Positions 50,761-59,456 of a stretch of 64,000 nt of DNA are shown in pieces. Origin of the DNA: Agromyces marinus (GTDB lineage Bacteria > Actinomycetota > Actinomycetes > Actinomycetales > Microbacteriaceae). The notes under the pieces are model-generated. The model searched no databases, was not told where the DNA came from, and saw only the letters and a program-made list of their open reading frames with translations. Every line of letters begins with the position of its first letter. The first letter of the stretch is position 1. The translations under genes and the position numbers were made by a program. The DNA lies in assembly GCF_021442325.1 (NCBI RefSeq), contig NZ_CP087879.1, positions 124,001 to 188,000 on the forward strand. The letters are read 5' to 3'.

Positions 50761-51845
50761 CGCAGTCCCTTCTTGAGGATGATGACGAGGAAGGCCAGCC
50801 CGCCGACGAACTCGATGATGATGGTCACGAGGCCGGCCGCGTAGAACACGTGCTGCAGCACGAAGTAGGCGCCGAGCAGGGTCGAGGTCGCGACGAGCAC
50901 TGCCAGCGGGAGCGTGCGCGAGTGGTCGTCGACGCCGACGAACTGGTAGGTCATGGTCGCCACGAGGAATCCGAAGAACGTCATCGGGCCGACCATGGTC
51001 GTCGAGATCGAGATGAGGGCCGCGACGACGACGAGCAGGCCGACGATCTCGCGGCGGTAGCGCAGGCCGAGGTTCCCGGCGGCATCGCGACCGAGCGCGA
51101 GCACGTCGAGCGTGCGCCGTCTCGACCACATCGTCAGCCCGACGGCCGCGACGATGAGCGCCGCCCACGGCAGCACGTCGGGGTTGCCGCGGCCGATGCT
51201 GCCGAACAGGCGGGCCGCGAGCACGTCGAACTCGCTCGGCGTGAGCAGGCGCTGCATGAACGTCGAGACCGAGCCGAATCCGACGCCGAGCACCACGCCA
51301 ACGAGCAGCAGGACGTGCAGGTTCTGCCGCCGGCCCGAGAAGAGCCAGCCGTAGAGCAGGCTCGCGAACACGATCATCGCGAGGCTCTGGACGATGATCT
51401 TGGGCACGCCCTCGACCTGCGTCGCGGCCATGCCGAACACGAACACGAGTGCGGTCTGCATGAGCGTGTAGAGCGCGTCGAACCCGAGGATCGACGGGGT
51501 CAGGATGCGGTTGCCGGTCGCGGTGTGGAACAGCACCGTCGCGAGCGCCTGGCAGGTCGCGACGAGCAGGATGGTGCCGACCGCGGTCGCACGGGAGCGC
51601 ACGATGATCCAGTAGCCGGGTTCGCCGAAGGGCATCGGGTTGGCCCAGGTCAGCAGCAGCACGGCGAAGAGCACGGTTGCAGCGCCCGCGATGACGAGGC
51701 CGAGGGCCCCGGCATGCCGCGGCCGCCCGGGCTGCCCGGCCCGCCCGCCCGGCCCGGCCCGCCCGCCCGGCCCGGCCCGTCCGGCGGGGCTCGCGCCGTC
51801 CGATTCGCGCGGGGGAGTCGCCGCGACCATGCCCGCCTCAGCCAC
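50757..51845 (-). CDS. FecCD-family siderophore ABC permease (second)
   Basis: A 362-residue permease with about nine helices; TPSILGFDALYTLMQT, GVVLGVGFGSVSTFMQRL and GPMTFFGFLVATMTY are family motifs. The N-terminal 45 residues are a Pro/Gly/Arg-rich cytoplasmic extension encoded by repetitive GC-rich DNA (51730-51785). The GTG overlaps the preceding permease gene by 8 bp; an ATG at 51830 is an alternative start. Confidence 0.9.
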   Translation of the reverse strand: MAEAGMVAATPPRESDGASPAGRAGPGGRAGPGGRAGQPGRPRHAGALGLVIAGAATVLFAVLLLTWANPMPFGEPGYWIIVRSRATAVGTILLVATCQALATVLFHTATGNRILTPSILGFDALYTLMQTALVFVFGMAATQVEGVPKIIVQSLAMIVFASLLYGWLFSGRRQNLHVLLLVGVVLGVGFGSVSTFMQRLLTPSEFDVLAARLFGSIGRGNPDVLPWAALIVAAVGLTMWSRRRTLDVLALGRDAAGNLGLRYRREIVGLLVVVAALISISTTMVGPMTFFGFLVATMTYQFVGVDDHSRTLPLAVLVATSTLLGAYFVLQHVFYAAGLVTIIIEFVGGLAFLVIILKKGLR

Positions 51846-52833
51846 GGCGCCGCACCAGCAGGGCGATGAACACGGCGCTGCCGACGATCCCGAGCACCAT
51901 CGAGACGGGGATCTCGAACGGCATCCGGACGGTCCGGCCGATGATGTCGCACACGGTCACGAGCAGCACGCCGCCGAGGCACACCCAGGGGAGGTTGCTG
52001 CGCAGGTCGTCGCCGCGGATCATCGAGACGACGTTCGGCACGACGAGCCCGATGAAGGGCAGGAACCCGACGACCACGGTGGTCACCCCGGCCGCGACCG
52101 CGACCAGCGCGGTGCCGGTGAACACGACGAGTTCGTAGCGCATGCCGACCGAGGTCGCGACGTCGCGACCGAGACCTGCGACCGTGAACCGGTCGGCGGC
52201 GAGGAAGACGAGCAAGGTCACGATCGCGACGACCCACAGCACCTCGTAGCGGCCGCGGACGACGCTGGTGAAGCTGCCCATGAACCACGTGCCGAGCATC
52301 TGGAGCGAGTTGGTGGATGCCGCGAGGAAGGTCGTGAACGCACTGACGACCGCGCCGAGCATGATGCCGACGAGCGGGACGACGAGGGTCGTGCGAACCG
52401 CGATCCTCCGGAGCACGGCGAGGAAGACGAGCGTGCCGACGAACGCGGCGAGGCTCGCGACGATCATCCGTGCGGTCAGGCCGGCGGCGGGGGCGACGAG
52501 GACCGTCACGAGGAGTCCGAGCGAGGCCCACTCCGTGGTTCCCGCCGTCGTCGCGTCGACGAAGCGGTTCTGGGTGAGCATCTGCATGACGAGGCCGCTG
52601 ACCGCGAGGGCGCAGCCCGCGAGGACGAGCGCGATCGTGCGGGGGATCCGCGTGATCGCGAACATCTCGGCTCCGCGCTCGCCGCCGACGACGTCGTAGA
52701 CGCCGATGAAGAGCGAAGCGGCGAGCACCCCGCAGGTGACGAGGACCGCGGCGGGAAGAGCGTACGGGCGGAGGTGCGCACCCCGCTGGGTGCGCACCTC
52801 CGCCGGCGCGGCGTTCGCCGTCTGGTGCAGCAT
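51838..52833 (-). CDS. FecCD-family siderophore ABC permease (first)
   Basis: A 331-residue permease; IPRTIALVLAGCALAVSGLVMQ (second helix block), TEWASLGLLV and GFLPFIGLVVPNVVSM identify the FecCD family. The codons for about residues 10-22, just before the first helix, form a perfect 17-bp hairpin (52767-52804). It starts 9 bp after the binding-protein stop. Confidence 0.9.
   Translation of the reverse strand: MLHQTANAAPAEVRTQRGAHLRPYALPAAVLVTCGVLAASLFIGVYDVVGGERGAEMFAITRIPRTIALVLAGCALAVSGLVMQMLTQNRFVDATTAGTTEWASLGLLVTVLVAPAAGLTARMIVASLAAFVGTLVFLAVLRRIAVRTTLVVPLVGIMLGAVVSAFTTFLAASTNSLQMLGTWFMGSFTSVVRGRYEVLWVVAIVTLLVFLAADRFTVAGLGRDVATSVGMRYELVVFTGTALVAVAAGVTTVVVGFLPFIGLVVPNVVSMIRGDDLRSNLPWVCLGGVLLVTVCDIIGRTVRMPFEIPVSMVLGIVGSAVFIALLVRRRG
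52767..52804 (-). promoter_or_regulatory. Perfect 17-bp hairpin within the 5' coding region of a permease gene
   Basis: Arms 52767-52783 and 52788-52804 pair without mismatch around a 4-nt loop (core GGTGCGCACCC). It lies about 30-67 nt inside the permease gene, right after the binding-protein gene, where partial termination or mRNA stabilisation would favour the binding protein over the permeases (inference). Confidence 0.55.
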
Positions 52834-52842
52834 GGCCGCCGG

Positions 52843-53829
52843 TCAGGCCCCGAAGGCCTCGGCGAGCTGTTCGTACAGCGCCGTGTAGGACTGGATGTCC
52901 TCGGTGAGGTAGAAGTTCGGGTCGACGTACACGACCTGGCCCTCGGCGACCGCGGTGACGTTCGCGAGTGCAGCGGAGCCCTCGATCAGCTCTGCGGCGG
53001 CGACGTAGCCCTCGGGGGCGGCGAGTGCGCCGTCTCGGTCCATGACGATCAGCCAGTCGGGGTTCGCCGCGGCGATCGCCTCGACGCTGATGTCGTCGCC
53101 GTGCGAGGTGTCGTCGGCGGCCTGGTCGATGCCGGGCACGAGGCCGACGTTCGGGTAGAGCACGCCGAGGCTGCGGCCGGTGACGGGTGCGAGGTACGAG
53201 ATCTCGCCGCCCGACGTGAGCAGCGTGGTGACGCTGGACTCGCCGTCGTATGCGTCCGCCGCGTCGGCGATGGCGCCCTCGAAGTCGGCGACGAGCTCGG
53301 CCGCCTCCGCTTCGCGGTCGAAGATCTGGCCGAGGATCTCGACCTGGCGGATGAGTTCGGCCGACTGGTCCTCGCCCTCGCGCGGCGCGATCTCGATGAC
53401 GACGGCGTCGGGGTTCTGCTCGACGATCGCGTCGTAGGACTCGGCGAAGCGGTAGCCGCCGATGATCAGGTCGGGCTGCGCTGCGATGATCGACTCGAGC
53501 TGGGGTTCGAAGTGCGAGCCGGCGTCGAGCACGGTCTCGTCGTCGGTGTACTGCGGCCAGGTCGAGCCCATGATGGGCTTCGGGGCGGCGACGAGCGGGA
53601 TGTCCCACGCGGCCAGGGTCTCGAAGACGTGGTTGTCGAGCGCGACCACGCGTGCGGGGTCGATGGGAACCTCGACCTCGCCGTGGTTGTCCTCGATCGT
53701 CACCGTGCCGGCGGCGGGCGTGTCCTCGATCGGGTCGGCCTCGCTCGCCGCGCCGGCGCAGCCGGCGAGGGCGAGGGTGAGGGCGGCGAATGCGCCTGCG
53801 GCCACGAGCCTGGTGCGGCTTCTGGGCAT
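52843..53829 (-). CDS. Ferric-siderophore substrate-binding lipoprotein
   Basis: A 328-residue class III periplasmic-binding protein: signal peptide with lipobox LALAGC (Cys24), VPIDPARVVALDNHVFETLAA near residue 53 and LIIGGYRFAESYDAI near 120, linked by a long helix. It captures iron-siderophore (or heme) outside the membrane for the FecCD permeases. The ATG has ACGGAG upstream, and a DtxR iron box lies 48 bp before it. Confidence 0.92.
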   Translation of the reverse strand: MPRSRTRLVAAGAFAALTLALAGCAGAASEADPIEDTPAAGTVTIEDNHGEVEVPIDPARVVALDNHVFETLAAWDIPLVAAPKPIMGSTWPQYTDDETVLDAGSHFEPQLESIIAAQPDLIIGGYRFAESYDAIVEQNPDAVVIEIAPREGEDQSAELIRQVEILGQIFDREAEAAELVADFEGAIADAADAYDGESSVTTLLTSGGEISYLAPVTGRSLGVLYPNVGLVPGIDQAADDTSHGDDISVEAIAAANPDWLIVMDRDGALAAPEGYVAAAELIEGSAALANVTAVAEGQVVYVDPNFYLTEDIQSYTALYEQLAEAFGA

Positions 53830-53876
53830 GCTGGATTGCTCCGTTTCGTTCGCTGGAGTCGATGCAGAACCGCATC

Positions 53877-53894
53877 GGTTAGGTAAGCCTAACC
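53877..53894. promoter_or_regulatory. DtxR/IdeR iron box
   Basis: GGTTAGGTAAGCCTAACC is a 7+4+7 dyad that agrees with the DtxR consensus at 16 of 19 positions (counted over 53879-53897). It overlaps the likely -10 of the siderophore operon on the minus strand, so iron-loaded DtxR should repress uptake when iron is plentiful. It lies about 85 bp from the divergent LssY_C gene. Confidence 0.85.
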
Positions 53895-53981
53895 ATACAC
53901 GCGAGCGGATGTCGCCCAGGTCCCCGACCCCCGGGCGGACCGCCCGCGGACCGCCCCTGCCGCGACGGTCCCGGCCGGGGC

Positions 53982-53987
53982 TAGCAT
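53982..53987 (+). promoter_or_regulatory. -10 element of a leaderless promoter (LssY_C gene)
   Basis: TAGCAT, exactly 6 nt before the ATG at 53994. Confidence 0.65.
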
Positions 53988-53993
53988 GCAGGA

Positions 53994-55391
53994 ATGCGGG
54001 CGGATGGCGCGGATGGCGCGGATGCGGAGCCGCCGCCGCTGCCCCGACGCGTCTCGCTCACGCGCGTGCTCGACGGGTTCTTCTTCGTCTTCGCCGGCGC
54101 CGCAGCGGTCTGGCTCGCGTGGTTGCTCCTCAACCAGACGTTCGCGTTCGGGTGGGCGGGCGTCGGCTTCCTCCTCGTCTTCTGGCTCGTGCTCGCCTAC
54201 CTCGCGCTGCCCCGCCTGCATCGCATCCTGACCACGATCTACGTGCCCGACTACTTCATCGGACGCACGCGCACGAGCGACGGCCTGCTCGGCGACCCCG
54301 TCAACCTCGCGTTCGACGGCAGCGAGGAGGCCATCCACCGGGCGATGCAGGCGGCCGGCTGGACGCGCGCCGACGAGGTGACGCTCGCGTCGAGCGGGCG
54401 CATCGTGACCTCGACGCTGACCCGACGAAGCTACGACGAAGCGCCGGTCAGCCCGCTGTTCCTGTTCGACCGCAAGCAGGACTTCGCCTACCAGCAGGAG
54501 GTCGCCGGCAATCCGGCCAAACGTCACCACGTGCGGTTCTGGCGGACCCCGGACGGCTGGCTCCTCCCAGGCGGGCGCCGCGTCGACTGGCTCGCGGCCG
54601 GAACCTTCGACCGCGCGGTCGGATTCTCCCTGTTCACGCTCCAGGTCACCCACAAGATCGACGCCGACATCGACATCGAGCGCGACCACATCGTCGACAC
54701 GCTCACCGCGGCCGACCCCGACGTCCGCATCGACATGCTCCGCGACTTCTCGACCGGATACCACTCCCGAAACGGCGGCGGCGACACGATCCGCACCGAC
54801 GGCGACCTGCCCGTCGTCGCGGTCGAACCCACGGCACGGGGCGTGCCGGGCACCGCTCCGGCCGCGTTCGGCACGGGCGCCGACCGCGCGGGCGCCAAGC
54901 GTTCGGCGTTCGAGTCGCCGCTGCGGCTGGCCGAGGCGCAGCCCGCACCCCACCGGATGCCGCGGCCCGCCTCGACCGCGTTCGGCGCGGGCGTGCTCGT
55001 GCTGCGTGTACTGGCCGGCATCCTCTGGCTCGTCGGCCTCGCGATCCAGTGGGACGAGGTGCTCCGCGACGATCTCGACATCGAGCTCGCCGACGTGCCC
55101 GACGCCGAGGAAGCAGCCCGAGTGGCGCTCGTCGTCGTGTGCACGGTGTTCGGCGTGCTGCTGCTCGTCCAGCTCGTCCTGGCGGTCCGGATCTGGTTCG
55201 GCGGGAACCTCGCGCGCATCGCCGTGATGCTCCTCGCGACGCTGAACATCTCGCTCACCGCGGCCGAGTCGCTGTTCGGAGACGTCGAGGTCACCGTCCG
55301 CACGACCTTCGTGACCGTCGCCCTCGAGATCCTGCTGCTGCTCGCCCTCTCGAGCCGCGACGCGCGCGCGTTCGCCCGGCAGGCGCGCTGA
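53994..55391 (+). CDS. LssY C-terminal-domain membrane protein
   Basis: A 465-residue protein: two N-terminal helices (about 28-48 and 55-73), a large soluble LssY_C-like domain (about 80-260; DPVNLAFDGSEEAIHRAMQA, FLFDRKQDFAYQQE, FTLQVTHKIDADIDIERD), a disordered Ala/Pro linker and three or four C-terminal helices. The LssY_C domain often follows DedA or PAP2 domains; here it stands alone between unrelated helices. Function unknown. Leaderless start. Confidence 0.72.
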   Translation: MRADGADGADAEPPPLPRRVSLTRVLDGFFFVFAGAAAVWLAWLLLNQTFAFGWAGVGFLLVFWLVLAYLALPRLHRILTTIYVPDYFIGRTRTSDGLLGDPVNLAFDGSEEAIHRAMQAAGWTRADEVTLASSGRIVTSTLTRRSYDEAPVSPLFLFDRKQDFAYQQEVAGNPAKRHHVRFWRTPDGWLLPGGRRVDWLAAGTFDRAVGFSLFTLQVTHKIDADIDIERDHIVDTLTAADPDVRIDMLRDFSTGYHSRNGGGDTIRTDGDLPVVAVEPTARGVPGTAPAAFGTGADRAGAKRSAFESPLRLAEAQPAPHRMPRPASTAFGAGVLVLRVLAGILWLVGLAIQWDEVLRDDLDIELADVPDAEEAARVALVVVCTVFGVLLLVQLVLAVRIWFGGNLARIAVMLLATLNISLTAAESLFGDVEVTVRTTFVTVALEILLLLALSSRDARAFARQAR

Positions 55392-55440
55392 CGGCGGGGT
55401 TCGCGCGGCACGGTGCGGATCTGCTCGCGGGCCGGTCGAG

Positions 55441-55500
55441 TTGCATGAGAATCCGGCCGATGCCCGTGCTCACGGGGGCATCGGGCGGATTCTCATGCAA
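55441..55500. terminator. Long hairpin, family C copy 2
   Basis: Arms of about 28-30 nt pair almost fully, with a two-base bulge and one mismatch; the core GAGAATCCGSCCGATGCCC matches the copy at 49049. It lies between the stops of the convergent LssY_C and trhO genes, so it should terminate both. Confidence 0.65.
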
Positions 55501-55519
55501 TCGTCCGACTGGGCCGCGC

Positions 55520-56422
55520 TCAGGTCGTGACGGATGCCGCGTGCTCGCGGCACGCCGCGGGCGCGCACGCCTCGCAGCGCACGAACTGCACGCGGCACGA
55601 GGCATCCGTGCAGTTGACGGTTCGGTTCGTCTCACGGCCGCACCCGTCGCAGGTGCCGATCACGGCCGCGCGGTCGGTGAAGTCGACCGAGCCGCGGCCG
55701 TCGAAGACGTAGAGGGAGCCCTCCCACAGGCCCGAATCGCCGAAGCGCTCGCCGTAGCGGACGATGCCGCCCTCGAGCTGGTACACCTCGCCGAACCCGC
55801 GGCTCGCCATCAGGCTCGAGAGCACCTCGCAGCGGATGCCGCCCGTGCAGTAGGTCACGACCGGACGGCCCTTCAGGTGGTCGTACGCGCCCGAGTCGAG
55901 CAGGCCCACGAAGTCGCGGGTCGTCTCGGTCGGCGGCACGATCGCCCCGCGGAAGCGGCCGATCGCCGCCTCGATCGCGTTGCGCCCGTCGAAGAAGACG
56001 ACCTCGTCGCCCCGCTCGGAGACGAGCTCGTGCAGCGCGTCGGGCGAGAGCCGCGCACCGCCGCCGACGACGCCCGACGCGTCGACCCGCACCTCGCCGG
56101 GCGCGCCGAACGAGACGATCTCGTCGCGCACCTTGACGCTCAGGCGGGGGAAGTCGACGCTGCGCCCGTGCTCGTCGAGCCCGGTGCCCTCGCTCCACTT
56201 CACGTCGAGCGAACGGAACCCGGCGTACTCCTTGGTCTTCCGCACGTACCGCTTGAGTGCGCCCATCTCGCCGCCGAGCGTGCCGTTCACGCCGTGCTCG
56301 GAGATGAGCACGCGACCCCGCAGGCCCAGCGACTCGGCGAGATCGCGCTGCCACAGCCGGATCGCGTCGGGGTCGGCGAGCGGCGTGAACGCGTAGAACA
56401 GGATGATCTTCGGCAGCAGCAC
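55520..56422 (-). CDS. trhO: tRNA uridine(34) hydroxylase (rhodanese-fold, UPF0176)
   Basis: A 300-residue TrhO/YceA protein that hydroxylates U34 of tRNAs as a first step to 5-carboxymethoxy or methoxyuridine. It has an N-terminal acylphosphatase-like domain ([13 protein letters not shown]) and a rhodanese domain with catalytic loop Cys in [11 protein letters not shown]. The C-terminal tail carries about eight cysteines in zinc-like pairs ([15 protein letters not shown]), as in the longer family members. The GTG start is leaderless. Confidence 0.88.
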   Translation of the reverse strand: MLLPKIILFYAFTPLADPDAIRLWQRDLAESLGLRGRVLISEHGVNGTLGGEMGALKRYVRKTKEYAGFRSLDVKWSEGTGLDEHGRSVDFPRLSVKVRDEIVSFGAPGEVRVDASGVVGGGARLSPDALHELVSERGDEVVFFDGRNAIEAAIGRFRGAIVPPTETTRDFVGLLDSGAYDHLKGRPVVTYCTGGIRCEVLSSLMASRGFGEVYQLEGGIVRYGERFGDSGLWEGSLYVFDGRGSVDFTDRAAVIGTCDGCGRETNRTVNCTDASCRVQFVRCEACAPAACREHAASVTT

Positions 56423-56428
56423 CCCGGA

Positions 56429-56434
56429 ATCCTA
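56429..56434 (-). promoter_or_regulatory. -10 element of a leaderless promoter (trhO)
   Basis: TAGGAT on the minus strand, exactly 6 nt before the GTG at 56422. Confidence 0.65.
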
Positions 56435-56564
56435 GGGGCGAAGGCTGAGCGGATGCCGCGACGCGGCGTGTACGCGGACGGCTCGCTCCGCGCGGACGTA
56501 GCCTGACCCCGACCCCACCGACCCGCCCGGCGACGGACGGAACCGGCGACGAGGAGGAGCGACG

Positions 56565-57101
56565 ATGCTCGACGTGGACCCCTACGCCGCACTCCAGCGG
56601 CTTCGGTCGGTGGACTCGTTCACGGTCACGAGCACCGACTTCGACGACGGCGGGCCGCTCGCCCGGCCGCAGTGGAGCCACACCGTGGGCGGGGTCGACC
56701 GCTCGCCCCAACTGTCGTGGAGCGGGTTCCCGGAACGCACGCGCGGGTTCGCGGTGACTTGCCTCGACCCGGATGCGCCCTCCGGTTCCGGCTGGTGGCA
56801 CTGGGCGCTCCTCAACCTCCCGCTCGAGACGACGAGCCTCGACGCGGGCGCCGGCGCGCCCGGCGGACCGCCGCTGCCGGCGGGCGCGATGGTGCTGCGC
56901 AACGAGGACGGTGAGCGCGCCTTCGGCGGCGCGGCGCCGCCGCGCGGCACGGGCGAGCACCGGTACCAGTTCGTCGTGCACGCGCTCGACGTGCCGAGCC
57001 TCGAACTCGATCCGGACGCCGCACCCGCGGTGCTCGGCATCCGCTGCTTCATGCACGCGCTCGGCCGCGGCATCCTCACCGGCACGGTGAACCGCGACTG
57101 A
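56565..57101 (+). CDS. YbhB/YbcL-family (PEBP/Raf-kinase-inhibitor-like) protein
   Basis: A 178-residue PEBP-fold protein. CLDPDAPSGSGWWHWALLNLP (split here as DPDAPSGSG and WWHWALLNLP) and GEHRYQFVVHALD are the family motifs forming the anion-binding pocket. The bacterial role is unknown. GAGGAGGAG precedes the ATG. It is divergent from trhO. Confidence 0.88.
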   Translation: MLDVDPYAALQRLRSVDSFTVTSTDFDDGGPLARPQWSHTVGGVDRSPQLSWSGFPERTRGFAVTCLDPDAPSGSGWWHWALLNLPLETTSLDAGAGAPGGPPLPAGAMVLRNEDGERAFGGAAPPRGTGEHRYQFVVHALDVPSLELDPDAAPAVLGIRCFMHALGRGILTGTVNRD

Positions 57102-57111
57102 CATCCCCGCT

Positions 57112-57117
57112 AGCGTT
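57112..57117 (+). promoter_or_regulatory. -10 element of a leaderless promoter (3-hydroxyisobutyryl-CoA hydrolase)
   Basis: TAGCGT, exactly 6 nt before the GTG at 57124. Confidence 0.6.
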
Positions 57118-57123
57118 GGGCAG

Positions 57124-58182
57124 GTGAGCGAGCACATCACCGCTGTCGTCGCCGACGGCGTCGGGCACCTGACCCTGAACCGGCCGAGAGCGCTCAACGC
57201 GCTGAGCTACGAGATGATCGGGGCGCTGACGAAGGTCCTCGACCGGTGGCGCACCGATTCCGAGGTCTCGGTCGTCGTGCTCGACGGTGCGGGCGATCGC
57301 GGCTTCTGCGCGGGCGGCGACATCCGCGAACTGCACACGTACTCCTCCAACGGGCACCTCGAGGAGGCGCTGCGGTTCTTCCGCGAGGAGTACCGCCTCG
57401 ACGCCGCGATCGCCCGCTACCCGAAGCCGGTCGTCGCGATCATGGACGGCATCACGATGGGCGGCGGCATCGGGCTGGCCGGTCACGCCGCGATCCGCGT
57501 CGTCACCGAGCGCTCGCGCGTCGCGATGCCCGAGACCCGCATCGGGTTCACGCCGGACGTGGGCGGCACCTGGCTGCTCGGCCGCGCACCGGGCGAACTC
57601 GGCATCCATCTCGCGCTGAACTCGCGCACCATGGACGCCGCCGACGCGATCCACGCCGGCTTCGCCGACGTGCTCGTCCCGAGCGAGCGCATCCCGCATC
57701 TGCTGCAGGCGCTCGCCGAACGCGCCGACCCCGGCACGCCGTCCGAGATCGTGATGCTCTTCGACGAGACCCCGGGGCCGTCGGCGCTCGCCGCGGCGCG
57801 CCCGTGGATCGACGCGTGCTATTCCGCCCCGACGGTGGCCGAGATCATCGCGCGCCTGCGCGACGACGGGCGAGCGGATGCCGCGGCCGCCGCCGACGAA
57901 CTCGAAACCCTGGCGCCGACCTCGCTGACGATCACCCTCGAGGCCGTGCGGCGTGCCCGGTCGCTGCCGAACCTCGAGGCCGCGCTCGAACAGGAGTTCC
58001 GTGCGGTGTCGTGGTTCATCGGCCAGCACGACCTGCATGAGGGCATCCGGGCCCAGGTCATCGACAAGGACCGGTCGCCGAAGTGGGACCCGGCGACGCT
58101 CGACGAGGTCGAGCCGGAGCTCGCCGCGCGCGTGCTCGAGGAGCAGGTGCACGCGCCGGTCTGGGCGGAAGCCCGGCCGTGA
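57124..58182 (+). CDS. 3-hydroxyisobutyryl-CoA hydrolase / enoyl-CoA hydratase family
   Basis: A 352-residue crotonase-fold enzyme. The length, GFCAGGDIREL (near residue 60), MGGGIGLAGH and MPETRIGFTPDVGGT (active-site Glu and Asp) match 3-hydroxyisobutyryl-CoA hydrolases of valine degradation rather than shorter hydratases. The C-terminal SPKWDPATLDEV is also typical. The next gene overlaps by 4 bp (GTGA). Confidence 0.87.
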   Translation: MSEHITAVVADGVGHLTLNRPRALNALSYEMIGALTKVLDRWRTDSEVSVVVLDGAGDRGFCAGGDIRELHTYSSNGHLEEALRFFREEYRLDAAIARYPKPVVAIMDGITMGGGIGLAGHAAIRVVTERSRVAMPETRIGFTPDVGGTWLLGRAPGELGIHLALNSRTMDAADAIHAGFADVLVPSERIPHLLQALAERADPGTPSEIVMLFDETPGPSALAAARPWIDACYSAPTVAEIIARLRDDGRADAAAAADELETLAPTSLTITLEAVRRARSLPNLEAALEQEFRAVSWFIGQHDLHEGIRAQVIDKDRSPKWDPATLDEVEPELAARVLEEQVHAPVWAEARP

Positions 58183-58943
58183 CCGCGTCCGACCGGGAGC
58201 GCCGGGCCGAACTGGAGCGCATCGCGTTCGGCCGCGACTCGAGCGATGCCGAGCGGGCTGAAGCCGAGGCGGAGTTGCGTGCGCTCGCGATCGGCGGGTC
58301 GCCCGCCCGCGAGGAGGGGGTCCGGGAACAGGAGGCAGGGGCTCGGGACGACGTCGGCGCGCCGCCTCGACCCGCAGACTCCACCGTCGGCGGGGCTGCC
58401 GCGTCCGCCGGCCCCGGCTCCCGGCACCGGGCCTGGATCACTCGGCGCTCGGCGGTCGTCGCCGCGCTCGCCCTCGTCGTCGGTGTCGTCGTGGGCTGGC
58501 AGGCCTCGGGCGCACTCCGATCGAGTGACGGACTGGATCCCACGATCGACGCCGACCCCGACGAAGTGGTCCTGAACGAGGTCGGGATCCGGTTCACGGA
58601 CGTCATTCCGGTCCGCGATTCGGGCGCCTGGGCGCAGGTCGAACGCGAGCCCCGCGATGGGCAGCCGGTGATCCGGGCGGGTGCCGGCGGATTGCCCGAC
58701 ATCGACCTGACGACGCAGCTGTTCCTTCGGGAGCGCGTCGATGGTGCACGCCTGTTCGGGGCGAAGAGCAGCTCGGGCGAGGATCTCTGCATCGTCGTCG
58801 ACCTCGGCAGGTCCGCCGCCTCGATGTGCACGGTCGACGGCGTGATCCCCACGGACGGCATCGAGGTGCGGGGCGTCTTCGAGCAGCCGTACTCGAGCCT
58901 CAGCGGCGTCTGGCTTCCTGACGGGACCTCCACGCTCGAGTGA
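58179..58943 (+). CDS. Single-pass membrane protein, unknown function
   Basis: A 254-residue protein: a charged N-terminus of about 85 residues, one helix (about 91-108, AVVAALALVVGVVVGWQA) and an extracytoplasmic domain of about 145 residues with a Cys pair (DLCIVVDLG, then SMCTVDGVI). The GTG overlaps the hydrolase stop, so it is co-translated with it. No family recognised. Confidence 0.65.
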   Translation: MTASDRERRAELERIAFGRDSSDAERAEAEAELRALAIGGSPAREEGVREQEAGARDDVGAPPRPADSTVGGAAASAGPGSRHRAWITRRSAVVAALALVVGVVVGWQASGALRSSDGLDPTIDADPDEVVLNEVGIRFTDVIPVRDSGAWAQVEREPRDGQPVIRAGAGGLPDIDLTTQLFLRERVDGARLFGAKSSSGEDLCIVVDLGRSAASMCTVDGVIPTDGIEVRGVFEQPYSSLSGVWLPDGTSTLE

Positions 58944-59031
58944 CGCGCGGTAGCGCGTCGAGCGCTCGATACCGGGCGGAACGGACTGTGCGGGTCGTCG
59001 GGGTTGTGTTCCGCGACGCCCAGGCGAATAA

Positions 59032-59047
59032 TAAACCACATGGTTTA
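59032..59047. promoter_or_regulatory. ArsR autoregulatory operator over the start codon
   Basis: TAAACCACATGGTTTA is a 7+2+7 dyad that includes the ATG of the ArsR-type gene (59040-59042) and adjoins an AATAAT -10-like element (59027-59032). It is strikingly AT-rich in this genome. Binding would block its own leaderless promoter. Confidence 0.7.
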
Positions 59048-59456
59048 CTCGGCGCGCGAACGCGATCTGGCCGCCCCGACCCGCCGCGGCCACCCGTCCG
59101 GCGGTGAACCCACGGGCGACCCCGATCGCCTCGACGCGGTCTTCGCGGCACTCGCGCACCGCGCGCGCCGTGACCTCGTCGTCTACCTCGCAGCCCGTGC
59201 CGACGCGCCGCGGATGTCGGAGGTCGCCGCCGACCGCGGGGTGTCCCCGCAGCTGCTCAACAAGCACACCGCCGCACTCGAGAAGGCGGGCCTCGCTCAC
59301 CGGGTCGGCGACGGACGCGAGCGGCGACTCGTGCTCGACCCGGTCGCGCTCGCCGAGGCGCAGCAGTGGATCGGCCGTGCTCGCGAGTACTGGACCGCGC
59401 GACTCGACGCGCTCGACGCGTACATCGCGACCCTGGAGGACGAATCCGATGCCTGA
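59040..59456 (+). CDS. ArsR-family transcriptional regulator
   Basis: A 138-residue winged-helix repressor: ALAHRARRDLVVYLA near residue 37, MSEVAADRGVSPQLLNKHTAAL as recognition region, and RVGDGRERRLVLDP as wing. No metal-binding cysteines are seen, so it probably senses a non-metal signal. It overlaps an SRPBCC gene by 8 bp; this ArsR-SRPBCC pairing is common. Confidence 0.87.
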   Translation: MVYSARERDLAAPTRRGHPSGGEPTGDPDRLDAVFAALAHRARRDLVVYLAARADAPRMSEVAADRGVSPQLLNKHTAALEKAGLAHRVGDGRERRLVLDPVALAEAQQWIGRAREYWTARLDALDAYIATLEDESDA

